Below are positions 17,460-26,759 of a stretch of DNA of 64,000 bases, piece after piece. The notes beneath the pieces are model-generated. The model did not search any database. It worked only from the letters and a program-made list of their open reading frames with translations, and was not told where the DNA came from. Numbering within the stretch: the stretch's first letter is position 1; each line of letters starts with the position of its first letter. The translations under genes were made by a program, and so were the position numbers. Source of the DNA: Rhodovarius lipocyclicus (lineage in GTDB: Bacteria; Pseudomonadota; Alphaproteobacteria; Acetobacterales; Acetobacteraceae); assembly GCF_009900765.1 (NCBI RefSeq), contig NZ_JAAABL010000012.1, positions 1-64,000 of the forward strand, in the 5' to 3' direction.

Positions 17460-17812
17460 TGGCCCGGATGCCGGATTGGCCTGCGCGGCTGGTGGCCCTG
17501 CTGGCGTCAGCGGAGGCGCGCCCCTTCGACGCCCATCGCTGGAACTGTGGGCGCTTCGCCCTCGCCGCGGTGCTGGCCACCACCGGCCGCCGACCGAGGT
17601 GGCGCAGCCTGCCGACGCTGGAGGCCTCGGCCGACAGTGCGGGCTTCCCCCGCATCCCACCGTCCTTCGCGCGGGCGGGCGATGTCGTCCTGGCAGGCGA
17701 TCCGCCCCGCCTCGGCGTCGTGGTGGATGGCGGCCGGGCCGCCTTCGTCGGGCCCCGCGGCCTGCTCCGCACCCCGCTCACCACCTGCGTCACCGCCTGG
17801 CGCATCGACTGA
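17459..17812 (+). CDS. DUF6950-like phage protein
   Basis: Protein of 117 residues translated from ATG 17459, which shares a base with the previous stop. The motif FDAHRWNCGRFALAAVL (about 20-36) with a conserved Cys, followed by RAGDVVLAG and GRAAFVGPRGL, resembles DUF6950 proteins, which sit where gene-transfer agents and siphophages carry an NlpC/P60-like peptidase before the tail-tip gene. A His/Cys hydrolase role is only inferred. The reading frame is intact. Confidence 0.65.
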   Translation: MARMPDWPARLVALLASAEARPFDAHRWNCGRFALAAVLATTGRRPRWRSLPTLEASADSAGFPRIPPSFARAGDVVLAGDPPRLGVVVDGGRAAFVGPRGLLRTPLTTCVTAWRID

Positions 17813-17833
17813 TACCCTGGAGGACCGCGACCC

Positions 17834-19840
17834 GTGCCTGCCGCTGTCCCCCTGATCGCCGTCGCCGCGGCTGGCATCGCCTCCGCCGCGGTCGGCGGCG
17901 GCATCATCGGTGCCGTGGTCGGCGCCGGCGCGGCCTTCATAGTCTCCGCCATTGGCCAGTCGGTCTTTCCCCAGAAGCAGAAAAGGCAGGCCAGCCTCAG
18001 CCCGCAGGCGGCGGCGATCGCCGGCTTCGACGCCGGCCAGCCTGGCGCCGGCCGCACCCAGGCCTTCCGCCAGCCCGTCACCGAGCACCAGATCGTCGTC
18101 GGGCGGTGCAAGGTGTCGGGGCCGATCGTCTTCCTGCACTCGGCGACCGACGATGAGGGCCGCGCCGACGGCCACTTCTATTCCGTGGTGGTGCTGGCCG
18201 CGCACCGCGTCCGCGCCATCGGCGAGGTCTATCTCGGCGACAAGGTCGAGAGCGATGGATCCCTCGCCGGGCTGGTCCGCATCGACCGCCATCTCGGCGA
18301 CCCCGACCAGGCCGCCGACGCCAACCTGATCGCCGAGACCGCCGGCCAGTGGACCAGCGCGCATCGCGGCCGCGGCCGTGCCTATGTCGCCGTCCGGCTC
18401 AAGCTCACCGCCGAGGCCTTCCCCGCCGGCCCGCCCAACATCGCCGCCATCGTCGAGGGCGCCGACACCATCCTCGACCCGCGGACGGGGATGGTGGGCT
18501 GGTCGGACAACCCGGCGCTGCTGCTCGCCTGGTACCTCACCGCGCCCTTCGGCTGGCGGGCACCTTGGGCCGATATCGACATCCCGGCGCTGATGGCCGC
18601 GGCGAATGTCTGCGACGAGCTGGTCGGCACCCGGGCCGGGGTCTACGAGCGCCGCTACACCGCCAATGGCGTGCTGTCCCTGGCCGAGGGCAAGATCGCC
18701 ATCACCCGCAAGCTCGCCGCCGCCATGGCCGGCGCGCTGGTGGTCTCGGGCGGGCGGTTCTTCATCCATGCCGGGGCGCCGGCGCTGCCCGCGGCGACGC
18801 TGACCTCGGACGATCTCCGCGGCGACGTCACCATCCAGGGCGCGCGGCCGCGGCGGGATCTCTTCAACGGGGTGAGGGCGGTCTATGTCGAGCCGGCCGC
18901 CAATTGGCAGCCGACCGACGCCCCGCCGCTGCTGGCCTCCAACTACGTCGCCCAGGATGGCGGCGAGATGATCTACCGCGACCTGGAGTTCCCGCTCACC
19001 ACCTCGGTCAGCACGGTGCAGCGGCTGATGAAGGTCGAGCTGGAGCGCAACCGCCGCCAGCGCACCGTGGCCTTTCCGGCCAACCTCTCGGCGCTGCGGC
19101 TGCGGCCTTGGGAGGTGGCGACGGTCGCCCTCGACCGCCTGACACCCTTCCCGGCGCGGGTCACCGGCTGGTCGCTCGCCGCCGAGGGCGGTGTGGATCT
19201 CACCCTGGAGGAGGAGGACGCCGCGGTGTGGGACTGGAACCCGGCGGTGGATGAGCGCGCCACCGGATCGAACCCCGCCGTGGTGCTGCCCAACCCCGGT
19301 GTCATCGCCGCACCCGCCAGCATCGCAGTGGAGACACCGCCGACGACCGCATTTGCCGTGCTGTCCCTGTCCTGGGCCGCGGTCGGCTCGTCGCACCTCA
19401 CAGGCTACCAGGTCGAGTTCCTCCCGGCCTCCGTCGCGGCCTGGCAGGGCTATGGCGGGTCCCTGGGTGCGACCGCCGCCGCCATTCCCACCGCCGAGCC
19501 GACCGGCTTCCGGGTGCGCGCCGTGGCGCGAAGCGGCGCGGTGTCGGGCTGGCGGCAGGCGCTCGTCCCGGCGGCGGTGGCGGCACCGACGGCGACGGGG
19601 ATCAGTGGCGGCATCCGCCTCTCCGGCGGCTTCCCGCCCGATGCCGTGCGGCTGCAGGTGTTCGAGGCGACGAGCAGCAGCCTCGCTGCCGCCGTGAAGA
19701 TCGCGGCCGAACCGACCAGCCTGTTCTGGGACCGCACCGGCCTCAGTGCCGGGGATACCCGTTGGTACTGGCTGCGCGCCGTCTCCGCCGAGGGCAACGT
19801 CTCGGCCCTGGCCGGGCCGGTGACAGCAACTGCGCTGTAG
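17834..19840 (+). CDS. Phage tail tip / host-specificity protein
   Basis: Protein of 668 residues starting at GTG 17834 after TGGAGGA. The first 50 residues are very hydrophobic and Gly/Ala-rich (IGAVVGAGAAFIVSAIG), as in tail-tip J-like proteins that insert or associate with membranes. The middle part fits phage-tail_3-type domains (QAFRQPVTEHQIVVGRCKVSGP, AVYVEPAANWQPTD). The C-terminus has two fibronectin-III-like beta domains (about 490-660), starting with VLSLSWAAVGSSHLTGYQV. It would form the central tip and contact the host. Length is at the lower end for J-like proteins. Confidence 0.78.
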   Translation: MPAAVPLIAVAAAGIASAAVGGGIIGAVVGAGAAFIVSAIGQSVFPQKQKRQASLSPQAAAIAGFDAGQPGAGRTQAFRQPVTEHQIVVGRCKVSGPIVFLHSATDDEGRADGHFYSVVVLAAHRVRAIGEVYLGDKVESDGSLAGLVRIDRHLGDPDQAADANLIAETAGQWTSAHRGRGRAYVAVRLKLTAEAFPAGPPNIAAIVEGADTILDPRTGMVGWSDNPALLLAWYLTAPFGWRAPWADIDIPALMAAANVCDELVGTRAGVYERRYTANGVLSLAEGKIAITRKLAAAMAGALVVSGGRFFIHAGAPALPAATLTSDDLRGDVTIQGARPRRDLFNGVRAVYVEPAANWQPTDAPPLLASNYVAQDGGEMIYRDLEFPLTTSVSTVQRLMKVELERNRRQRTVAFPANLSALRLRPWEVATVALDRLTPFPARVTGWSLAAEGGVDLTLEEEDAAVWDWNPAVDERATGSNPAVVLPNPGVIAAPASIAVETPPTTAFAVLSLSWAAVGSSHLTGYQVEFLPASVAAWQGYGGSLGATAAAIPTAEPTGFRVRAVARSGAVSGWRQALVPAAVAAPTATGISGGIRLSGGFPPDAVRLQVFEATSSSLAAAVKIAAEPTSLFWDRTGLSAGDTRWYWLRAVSAEGNVSALAGPVTATAL

Positions 19841-19851
19841 GGAAATCCATC

Positions 19852-21681
19852 ATGCCCGCCCGCATCGACGACCTGCTGGTGCTCGACACCGCGGTCAGCA
19901 AGACCGATCTCGCCAAGTACCTGCGCGACAGGGAGACGGTGCTGCCAGCCGACTTCGGCGGTCTCGGTGATGGCGTCGCCGATGATCGCGCGGCCATCCA
20001 GGCCGCCTTCGATCGCGCGGCAGCCGACCAGAAATTCGCCGTCATCCCGCCCGGCACCTGGAACGTCTCCGCCGGCGTCACCCTCGGCGGCGGTGCCCGT
20101 GGGCTGATCATGCACGGCATCATCCGCTACACCGGCTCTGCTCCGGCCACCGTGCTGACCCTCGGCGATGGCGGCACCACCCGCAACGGGGAGAAGCACT
20201 ATGCCGGGCTGCAGGTGATCCGACAGACCCAGTCCGACTGGCTCGACGAGGGCGACATCGGCATCCTGGTGCGCAACATCGACGCCTCGGTGGTCGAGCT
20301 GCGGCTGGTCTCGGGCTTCACAATCGGCATGCGGACGCTGGGTGACGGCCGCGGCGTCGAGGACAGCACCTTCCATCTCGGCCGCATCCTCAACAACCGC
20401 ATCGGCCTCGACATCCATTGCGCCAGCGCGACCGCCTGGAACACGTCGGTCCGCTACTATGGCGGTCACTTCGCGATCGCGACCGGGATCAACCCCAGCC
20501 TGGATCGCTTCGGGATCCGCCTGTCCAAGGCGGATGGCGCCTATTCCAACCACAACCGCCATGTCTTCGACGCCCCGAATTTCGAGCTGCGCCAGCTCAA
20601 TCCCAATGTGGCGATCCCGTTCCTCAACGAGACCAGCGGCTCGGCGATCCTCGGCCGGGCGCTGCGCATGGAGGCCTGCTCCCCGATCGTCGCCCGGCAC
20701 ACCGCCGCAGCGCAGGATTGCGAGTACGAGGTCGCCTGGTCCAACACCTACCAGGTCAGCATCGACTACACGGCAACCGCGACCCGTTGCGGCAACACCG
20801 TGCTCAACCGCCACCGCGCGCCAGCGTCGCGGCATCTGCGACTGCTGGGGTCGGTGCCCAATGTCCGGGCCGCGGCCTTCCGGCACAGCGCGACGGAGAT
20901 CGGCGCTGAAGGGCTGGCGGTGGTCGCCACCTCGACCACCAGCGCCACCACCCTCGCCGGGCTGTCTTTCAACGGGCTGGACGACATCACGCCGACCACG
21001 CGAGGGCTGCTGCTCGAGGCGCAGCGGGGGCTCGCCTTCGTGGTGGACTGCTCCCAGGCCAAGGAGTTCGCCCTCGTCCATGCCCTCGTCGGAGGTGCCG
21101 ACGGGGGACGGATCTTCGTGCGCTGCTTCGATGCGGCGATGAATGCGCGGGAGAACGTCGCCGGCGACGCGCTGGCCTCCATCACCACGCTGCTGTGGAA
21201 CGTCCCGTCCAAGGCCTGGACGGGCGGCGCGGCCATGGCCGATGCCTCGCTGAACAAGCGCATGACGGTGCGGCTTGGGCCCGGCGTGGCCTTTGCGCAG
21301 ATCGGCGTCGTCGGCTTCGACGGGCAGATCGAGGTCGAGGCGCTGCGGCTCTACGGCCTGCCCGAGGCGGCACCGGCGCTGCTCTGTGGCACGCCCGCCC
21401 TTCCAGTAGGGCAGCGGGAGTTCGCGGCGGAGGTCGCCTGGGATCTGCCGTCGCTGGCACCAGGGGCGACCAGCCTGCTCGACGTCACCGTCGGTGGCGC
21501 GCGGCAGGGGGACATTGGCCATGCCGCGCTCGCCTCCTCGACGCGGTTCATCGAGCTCGACGCCGCGGTCTGGAGCAACAACACGGTGCGCGTCATGGCC
21601 CGCAACATCTCGCCGACGGCGACCTTCGATCTCGGGGCCGCCACGCTGTCGGTGCAGGTGGTGAAAAGAAGAGCGCCATGA
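19852..21681 (+). CDS. Tail spike with pectate-lyase-type beta-helix
   Basis: Protein of 609 residues. Residues about 30-60 contain ADFGGLGDGVADDRAAIQAA, the signature of the pectate_lyase_3/GH28-like domain found at the head of tailspike beta-helices. Repeated short strands follow, and a beta-rich C-terminal domain after about 480 could be the trimerising or binding part. It would bind and perhaps cleave surface polysaccharide of the host. ATG 19852 is 11 bases after the tip gene stop. The stop overlaps a broken 22-codon frame. Confidence 0.82.
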   Translation: MPARIDDLLVLDTAVSKTDLAKYLRDRETVLPADFGGLGDGVADDRAAIQAAFDRAAADQKFAVIPPGTWNVSAGVTLGGGARGLIMHGIIRYTGSAPATVLTLGDGGTTRNGEKHYAGLQVIRQTQSDWLDEGDIGILVRNIDASVVELRLVSGFTIGMRTLGDGRGVEDSTFHLGRILNNRIGLDIHCASATAWNTSVRYYGGHFAIATGINPSLDRFGIRLSKADGAYSNHNRHVFDAPNFELRQLNPNVAIPFLNETSGSAILGRALRMEACSPIVARHTAAAQDCEYEVAWSNTYQVSIDYTATATRCGNTVLNRHRAPASRHLRLLGSVPNVRAAAFRHSATEIGAEGLAVVATSTTSATTLAGLSFNGLDDITPTTRGLLLEAQRGLAFVVDCSQAKEFALVHALVGGADGGRIFVRCFDAAMNARENVAGDALASITTLLWNVPSKAWTGGAAMADASLNKRMTVRLGPGVAFAQIGVVGFDGQIEVEALRLYGLPEAAPALLCGTPALPVGQREFAAEVAWDLPSLAPGATSLLDVTVGGARQGDIGHAALASSTRFIELDAAVWSNNTVRVMARNISPTATFDLGAATLSVQVVKRRAP

Positions 21682-21746
21682 AGCAGCGGCACACGCGCGT
21701 CCAGCAAGTCGACCAGTTCGGCAACTGTCTACCCGCACTTGATTGA
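21678..21746 (+). pseudogene. 22-codon remnant of a phage gene
   Basis: ATG 21678 overlaps the tail-spike stop (ATGA) and reads MKQRHTRVQQVDQFGNCLPALD before a stop at 21744-21746. The QFGNCLPA motif looks like the beginning of small phage proteins that continue with a Cys-containing helical domain. The translational coupling suggests a former third tail-operon gene that was cut off here. The 178 bases that follow contain no gene I can support. Confidence 0.35.
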
Positions 21747-21924
21747 TCCGCCGCGACACTCGCCTTGACGGAGGGATTGTGCGTCTGCGGTGCGCAATTC
21801 GTCGCGGTCCCCTTCGATCCACAGAAACATAGCCGCTGTCAGGCAGGACGTCGGTCTATTGGGCTATCCGAATTTCTCCAATCGGCCATTTTGGTCGCGA
21901 CGGTGGTGTTGGGGGAGGACAATC

Positions 21925-22908
21925 CTACGAAACCATTATGATCCCGCGGTTCATCAACTCCTTGAGTTGAACGGCAGCGCCGGTCTGCTTCGATACAGCC
22001 TCTGGATCGAAGCTTCCGTCGCTGGTGAACTTGCCCTTGGCATAAAGGTGCGAATGGCTCCACAGATATGGCGTCGGCACGCCGAGCTTCCGGTACCCCA
22101 TGCCGTTGAACTTCTCGAACCGGAACAGCATGCGCGGCAGTGACCAGTCGGTCTCCTCGTGCAGGCCATCAAAGCGGATCGCGTCGATCGCAGAATCGTG
22201 CCAGGCGAAGGGCGGTGTGCCGAACGGCGGGCGCCCGGCGGGGACGTTGAAGGTGCGCGAGCTCAGTGGATCGCCATTGTGCAGATGGGTGGTGAAGTTG
22301 AAGCCGCCCTCCATGCCGTGGGTGATGGCGATGAAGAACCAGGGAACATTTGTCGCCGTCGCGACCTTCTCGTAGCTGGCGCGCCCCTTGACGATCTTCG
22401 TCATGTAGAATTCGAGGTTGTCCTTCTTGTCGGGCCTGACTTCGCAGACCGCGAACCACGCGGTGTATTCCGCCTTTAGGGACGCAAAGTCGGTCTTCTT
22501 CGAGGGCAGGCCCGGCGCCGTGGTCGGCTGCATGGCCTTCGCCTTCGCCATGGACAGCGCAGCGCCCGCTACCTCCGGCGCCGGCGGCAACGCCTCGCTG
22601 CCCTGCATCTGGCTGAGCGTCCGGTTCAGCCCGTCCAGCGCGTTGCTCAGCCCAGCGAGGAAACCGCCATGGAAGGGCCCGCGCTGGGCCGCGGCGATGC
22701 AGGCCTCGATCGCGTCGATCAAGGCGTTCACAGTCTGCGCCGCCGCCAGCAGATCGGCGGTCGCGAGGCTTGATATCGCGCCGATCAGAACATGCTTTTC
22801 TCGCGCGATGATGGCGATTTCCGCAGGGTCTGTGGACGCGTCCTCACGCCTGGTGACGTGCTGCAGCGCCAGAATCGCGTCCTGGATCGCCGCCTGGTTC
22901 AACGACAT
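21925..22908 (-). CDS. Lysozyme-like protein (putative cell-wall hydrolase)
   Basis: Protein of 327 residues. The C-terminal 200 residues contain FFIAITHGMEGGFNFTTHLH, RTFNVPAGRPPFG, WSLPRMLFRFEKFNGMGYR and PYLWSHSHLYAKGKF. I associate this pattern with a lysozyme-like domain in phages and bacteria that shows a catalytic Glu (HGMEGG) and an FNGxGY motif. The N-terminal 130 residues are helical with an Ala/Pro-rich linker. No signal peptide is seen. It is followed downstream (minus strand) only by a 178-base gap and preceded by a lipoprotein gene 29 bases away. Family assignment is by motif memory. Confidence 0.6.
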   Translation of the reverse strand: MSLNQAAIQDAILALQHVTRREDASTDPAEIAIIAREKHVLIGAISSLATADLLAAAQTVNALIDAIEACIAAAQRGPFHGGFLAGLSNALDGLNRTLSQMQGSEALPPAPEVAGAALSMAKAKAMQPTTAPGLPSKKTDFASLKAEYTAWFAVCEVRPDKKDNLEFYMTKIVKGRASYEKVATATNVPWFFIAITHGMEGGFNFTTHLHNGDPLSSRTFNVPAGRPPFGTPPFAWHDSAIDAIRFDGLHEETDWSLPRMLFRFEKFNGMGYRKLGVPTPYLWSHSHLYAKGKFTSDGSFDPEAVSKQTGAAVQLKELMNRGIIMVS

Positions 22909-22937
22909 GTAATTTCCTCCCTGAACGGCTGTCGTGA

Positions 22938-23909
22938 TCAGCTACCGGCGCGGAATGCCGCCTGCGCACGACGTATCGCCTCGGCGGCGATGCGCGCGTC
23001 ATCCACCGCGGCGCGGGTCGTTATCAGGTTGAAGCCCGTCGGCTCCTTCGCAGCTCTGACTACCGCCTTCCAGGATCCCTCGGCGCGCGGGAGCAGCACC
23101 ACGTAGTTGGAGAGCAGAAGGCGGTAACCGTTCATTAGCCGTGACCGCCCAGCCTGCAGCGCCGCACGGTCGGCACGCGACGCGAGCGCGATGCGGATCT
23201 CACTGTCGGCGACGAAGATCTGGAACACCGCATCGTGCGCCTCGCGCAACTGGACGATCAGACGGTTGAAGTTGTCCTCGTTCTGCAGAATGAGTTCCCG
23301 TACGCGCGCCGCGTTGTTGGCACTCACCAGTTCGTTCGCCAATGGTTGCAATTGCTGAGCAACCGGACCGAGCAGCGTCAACACCGCGGCAGCGCCCGAG
23401 GTCGGCCCGAATGGTGCTGCGGCGACTTGCGTGAAGCTGGCGAGCGCACCCGCCAGTCCCTGAATCTGCGCCTCGGCCTCGGCGAGGTTGCGGTTCTCGG
23501 CCAAGGCGAGAAGAGCCTCCGTCGCGCCGATGAGCGCGGCCAAGCCACGTCGTAGCGAGGCGGTGCCCGGCGGATCGGCAATGCTGTTCTCGTAGGCGAT
23601 GTGCTCGGGGCAGAGCGCGCCGAGAAAGCCGTTGGTTGGTTCGCCTATCCAGCGCGCGACGCACCCGCTGGCCGTTGGCGCCGGCGGGGGGCCACCGAGG
23701 GAAGCGGCGATGGCCGGGCTGGTTGCGCGCTGGACGCCGACGCGCCTTTCGGCGAGCGCGAGGTCGTCGAACAGAGGATCGGCGGCGGCGCGAACGGTGC
23801 TCATCTGCGCCTGCATGCGCGTGAGTTCACTACGCGGTGCCGAGGCGCATCCCGCGCCCAGTAGCGCAACGCCAAGTGCCACTCTCTGAATGACGGTGCA
23901 GAACCGCAC
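22938..23909 (-). CDS. Predicted lipoprotein of unknown function
   Basis: Protein of 323 residues. The N-terminus (VALGVALLGAGCASAP) ends in a lipobox-like Cys at residue 21, so it is probably a lipoprotein. The mature part is mostly helical, with long amphipathic stretches (ELVSANNAARVRELILQNED, REAHDAVFQIF) that could form coiled coil. No known family recognised. It lies 29 bases upstream of the lysozyme-like gene on the same strand, so the two are probably co-transcribed; a spanin-like or envelope role is possible but not shown. Confidence 0.6.
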   Translation of the reverse strand: MRFCTVIQRVALGVALLGAGCASAPRSELTRMQAQMSTVRAAADPLFDDLALAERRVGVQRATSPAIAASLGGPPPAPTASGCVARWIGEPTNGFLGALCPEHIAYENSIADPPGTASLRRGLAALIGATEALLALAENRNLAEAEAQIQGLAGALASFTQVAAAPFGPTSGAAAVLTLLGPVAQQLQPLANELVSANNAARVRELILQNEDNFNRLIVQLREAHDAVFQIFVADSEIRIALASRADRAALQAGRSRLMNGYRLLLSNYVVLLPRAEGSWKAVVRAAKEPTGFNLITTRAAVDDARIAAEAIRRAQAAFRAGS

Positions 23910-24164
23910 GGCCTAGTCCTCCCTACATCGCATCGCACCTACCGTGGCAGATCGCTCGCCGCGGCCAGCATCGCCCAATGTCTTGTGGACCCGAGGTGGA
24001 TCACCGGCGCGACCACGACTGCCGGGGATCAGGAAGAACCCGGCAAATGCCGAAGAGACCGGAAAAAACAGGCGGGATCTGGTCCTATGGCGGCAAGGCA
24101 GGCGGTGTATTCGAGCCCACTCCCCGTGCTGCATGGACGATCATCCGATGGCCTGTTGCAGAGT

Positions 24165-25028
24165 CTACAGGGCGGAGATCTCAAAATGCATTCCGTCCTT
24201 GGGCTGCGTGAAATGGCCGCCCCAATAGATGTTGTGCTTGTTCGCGATGGCGACCAGTTCCCTGACGCAGCCCTTCGCACCCCAATCGGCCGGAGTATCT
24301 CCAATCCAGTTCTGTGTGGCGTTGATATCGAAGGCCGAACCGAATGAGTGATTGCTCAGGTCCGAGACGTCCTTGCTGGATTTCGGCCCGTGACCGCCGG
24401 CGCCAGGCGGAGCCTTGCCAAACTTGTATCTCGGCAAGAAGAAGCCGGCATACGAGATGACGAGATGGAGAAGGTCTGCTTCCTCCCATGCCGCGAAGAC
24501 CTTCCGGAAGACAGACTCAGCCGCTTTATGACAGCGGAATTTGCCATGGTAGCCGACTGCGAACTTCAACTGCGGCATGTCGAAAGTGACGACGTTTTCC
24601 GCGACCCAGTCTGCGGCCGAACCGTCGCAACTTCCCTTGATGACTATGGACTCCGCACGTGGGCGCTGGGCCAGCGGCAGCTGGGTGAATTTGAAGCATC
24701 CAAAGTCCTTCTCCCGGCTCTTGTCGGAAGGGCTCTGCAAATTCGTTGGCTTCGCGGGACCGCCTTTGGCCACAAGTTTCTGATAGTGGTCGTCCGGCAG
24801 CACGGAGTAGCCCATGGCCTGCGCCCGTGTAAGCGTCTTGTCGTCGAGCTTCCCGCTTGGAGGCAGGCCGGCTTTCACCTGGAAGAATTTGCTGGCGACT
24901 TCCGTGTTCATGCCGAAGTCACCATCGATGGCGCCTACCTGATCCAGCCCCTGGCGACGCAGGAAATACTGCCAGCGCTGCACCTCCGTGACGACGTTCT
25001 TTGCTCCACGGGCCAGAAGAAAGGCCAT
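24165..25028 (-). CDS. Peptidoglycan-binding, M15/VanY-like peptidase
   Basis: Protein of 287 residues. The N-terminal 80 residues look like a peptidoglycan-binding domain (VTEVQRWQYFLRRQGLDQVG, DGDFGMNTEVASKFFQ). The C-terminal part shows the zinc-site pattern of M15-type D,D-carboxypeptidases: HSFGSAFDIN (His and Asp, about 227-236) and MHFEI near the end. It probably cuts peptide cross-links in the cell wall and may be a phage-type endolysin. ATG 25028 follows GGAGAGATCC at a good distance; the longer open frame to 25544 is rejected because it crosses a pseudogene. No signal peptide. Confidence 0.7.
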   Translation of the reverse strand: MAFLLARGAKNVVTEVQRWQYFLRRQGLDQVGAIDGDFGMNTEVASKFFQVKAGLPPSGKLDDKTLTRAQAMGYSVLPDDHYQKLVAKGGPAKPTNLQSPSDKSREKDFGCFKFTQLPLAQRPRAESIVIKGSCDGSAADWVAENVVTFDMPQLKFAVGYHGKFRCHKAAESVFRKVFAAWEEADLLHLVISYAGFFLPRYKFGKAPPGAGGHGPKSSKDVSDLSNHSFGSAFDINATQNWIGDTPADWGAKGCVRELVAIANKHNIYWGGHFTQPKDGMHFEISAL

Positions 25029-25294
25029 CTGGATCTCTCCGTCCTGATCGTTGGTATAGAGTATCGAGCGGTTCGGCAGCGAACAATCAAGAAATGCCAG
25101 CTGTGGCGGTGAGGTTCCGATCAGGCTGATCCAGGCGGTCAGGTGCCGACGGGATGCTACAGGCCGCGATGTCGTTCGTGCCCCCGATACCGGCTGGGCC
25201 GGTAAACGTGCCGGTAGACTGTGCTGGCTTCCCACCAGCAACGCGATCATCTGAGGACAAAGCGCATGATCCGGAAGCTCCGGTTGCCTGCGGG

Positions 25295-25680
25295 TCAGAC
25301 GCCTTCGCAAGGCTGGTGTCCGATGGTCCGATCGCCTGCGTCGCCGACCAGCACGACACGACGTCCATCTGCGGTAACGGCCAGCCCCTCCGGACGGAAG
25401 GGGGGCTGCAGCGTCGGCGACGATCGCCTTGTCCCACTTCAACCGCTCCAGCACCAGGTGTCGGTTAGGTCCGGCCCGGATATAGAGCGCGAAGTCCGCG
25501 CCGTTGCCCGTTGAGCCTACGACGATCGGGTTGCGCTGAGGCACGTACTCGATGCTGCGGATGCCGCGCCCGCCGAGGCCAAGAAGGATCGGCTCGCCAA
25601 GCAGCGCATGCGAACCATGCTAACGGCCCGAAAAGGGTCCCCTACGCCACTCGCACCGGTGGGAGCGGCATCAGAAGCTG
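25295..25680 (-). pseudogene. Beta-propeller (DUF3616-like) gene remnant with a frameshift
   Basis: Minus-strand sequence reads LGLGGRGIRSIEYVPQRNPI and then VVGSTGNGADFALYIRAG, a stretch like that in DUF3616/phytase-type propellers. The frame is lost near 25410-25430 in a C-rich run; reading one base over gives EGLAVTADGRRVVLVGDAGD and a stop at 25295-25297. The start is missing. So only the C-terminal end remains, with one frameshift. The 266 bases between this and the peptidase gene hold nothing I can identify. Confidence 0.45.
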
Positions 25681-25682
25681 TT

Positions 25683-26081
25683 TCAGGCGTCGCGACGATA
25701 CCTAGCCCCGTCGCGGGAGACGAGCACGACTCGGTGGGCGAACATATGGCAATTGGGATCGGCCCGGACCCGCTCCGCGAGTCCCGCGTCATCCGTCAGG
25801 ATTGCATCGACCCCGTGCATTCCCACCAGTGTCGGCAGCACGCTCTGTTGCTGCAGGGCCTCGAAGGTGTTCGAGAACTTGAAGTTGGCAACGTGGTCAG
25901 ACTGGTGCTTGAACGAACAATACCCGAACACCCATTCGGCAGTGTCGTTCATATAGATCAGGGTGATGCAGGTCTCGTCTGGCCGGGCCAATTCCATTAT
26001 CGCTTCAGATGTCTCCTTCTCGCCGTCCATTCCGCTGATTCCATAGAGCCCGCAATACATCGGAAAGAACCTTTCCGCCAT
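25683..26081 (-). CDS. Unknown 132-residue protein
   Basis: The start at 26081 has a good ribosome site (GGAGGGCTGCC). The protein has no signal peptide or membrane helix. Visible stretches are MYCGLYGISGMDGEKETSEA, LARPDETCITLIYMNDTAEW and LPTLVGMHGVDAILTDDAGL; the mixed strand-helix order suggests a compact alpha/beta domain. I recognise no family. Base composition is less GC-rich than the chromosome further right, fitting transferred DNA. It is divergent from the TIR-STAND locus, with 188 bases between. Confidence 0.55.
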   Translation of the reverse strand: MAERFFPMYCGLYGISGMDGEKETSEAIMELARPDETCITLIYMNDTAEWVFGYCSFKHQSDHVANFKFSNTFEALQQQSVLPTLVGMHGVDAILTDDAGLAERVRADPNCHMFAHRVVLVSRDGARYRRDA

Positions 26082-26269
26082 GGCAGCCCTCCGCGCAAGA
26101 TAAAGTGGAGCATCGCACGCTATGACAGGTCAATCGCTCCATTCTATATACATGCATGCTGTTGACAGCGCGACAAGTTTCCTGCGCAGAATGAGAGGTC
26201 ATCCGAGTTCTCAATCGCAGCTGCCGGCGAGGCGAGAACGCATTTTTGAGACTCTCAGGGAGTATTCAG

Positions 26270-26704
26270 ATGGGAAGACGCATAGTCGGAGAGGAATTTC
26301 ACGCGACCGGCGGCCCTAGTGGGCCATCAGTAGATGGATATTTTGATCGGATTATCAAGTATATCCCGTCTGACGTCGTGGGCGCATGGGTTGCGGTTGC
26401 TGGAATTATTGGACAACCTACAGTGAATGGCCCGCCGCGCTACACGACGCTTTGGATATCGTTTGCTTTTGGGGTCGTGTTCACTTTCCTGTGGACCGCG
26501 AAGCAGACGATGGGAGGCGGGCTCCCCTTTGCGCGCACCCAGGTTCTACTCTCGACCGTCGCCTTCGTGGTCTGGGTCTTCGCGCTCGGTGGGCCGTTCC
26601 GGTCATTCGGGTGGTACGATGATTCTTTCGGCTCGCTCGCGTTAATCGGCTTTACGCTTTTGACGGGCCTCGTTGTTCCGAAGGAAGCATCGACGACTCG
26701 ATAG
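26270..26704 (+). CDS. Four-helix membrane protein upstream of TIR-STAND genes
   Basis: Protein of 144 residues with about 28 polar residues at the front (MGRRIVGEEFHATGG), then YFDRIIKYIPSDVVGAWVAV and four likely membrane helices (about 40-57, 65-85, 95-113, 123-141). ATG 26270 follows GGGAG by seven bases. Small multi-helix membrane proteins are common partners in bacterial conflict systems, where they act as membrane-disrupting effectors; here that is inference from position, 55 bases before the TIR gene on the same strand. No catalytic motif seen, and I recall no named family. Codon use is less GC-rich than in the catabolic region. Confidence 0.65.
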   Translation: MGRRIVGEEFHATGGPSGPSVDGYFDRIIKYIPSDVVGAWVAVAGIIGQPTVNGPPRYTTLWISFAFGVVFTFLWTAKQTMGGGLPFARTQVLLSTVAFVVWVFALGGPFRSFGWYDDSFGSLALIGFTLLTGLVVPKEASTTR

Positions 26705-26759
26705 GACGCGCTTCCCTCCAGAAGGAGTATTGTGCGGCGCGGCTTGTGGAGGGGTGTGG

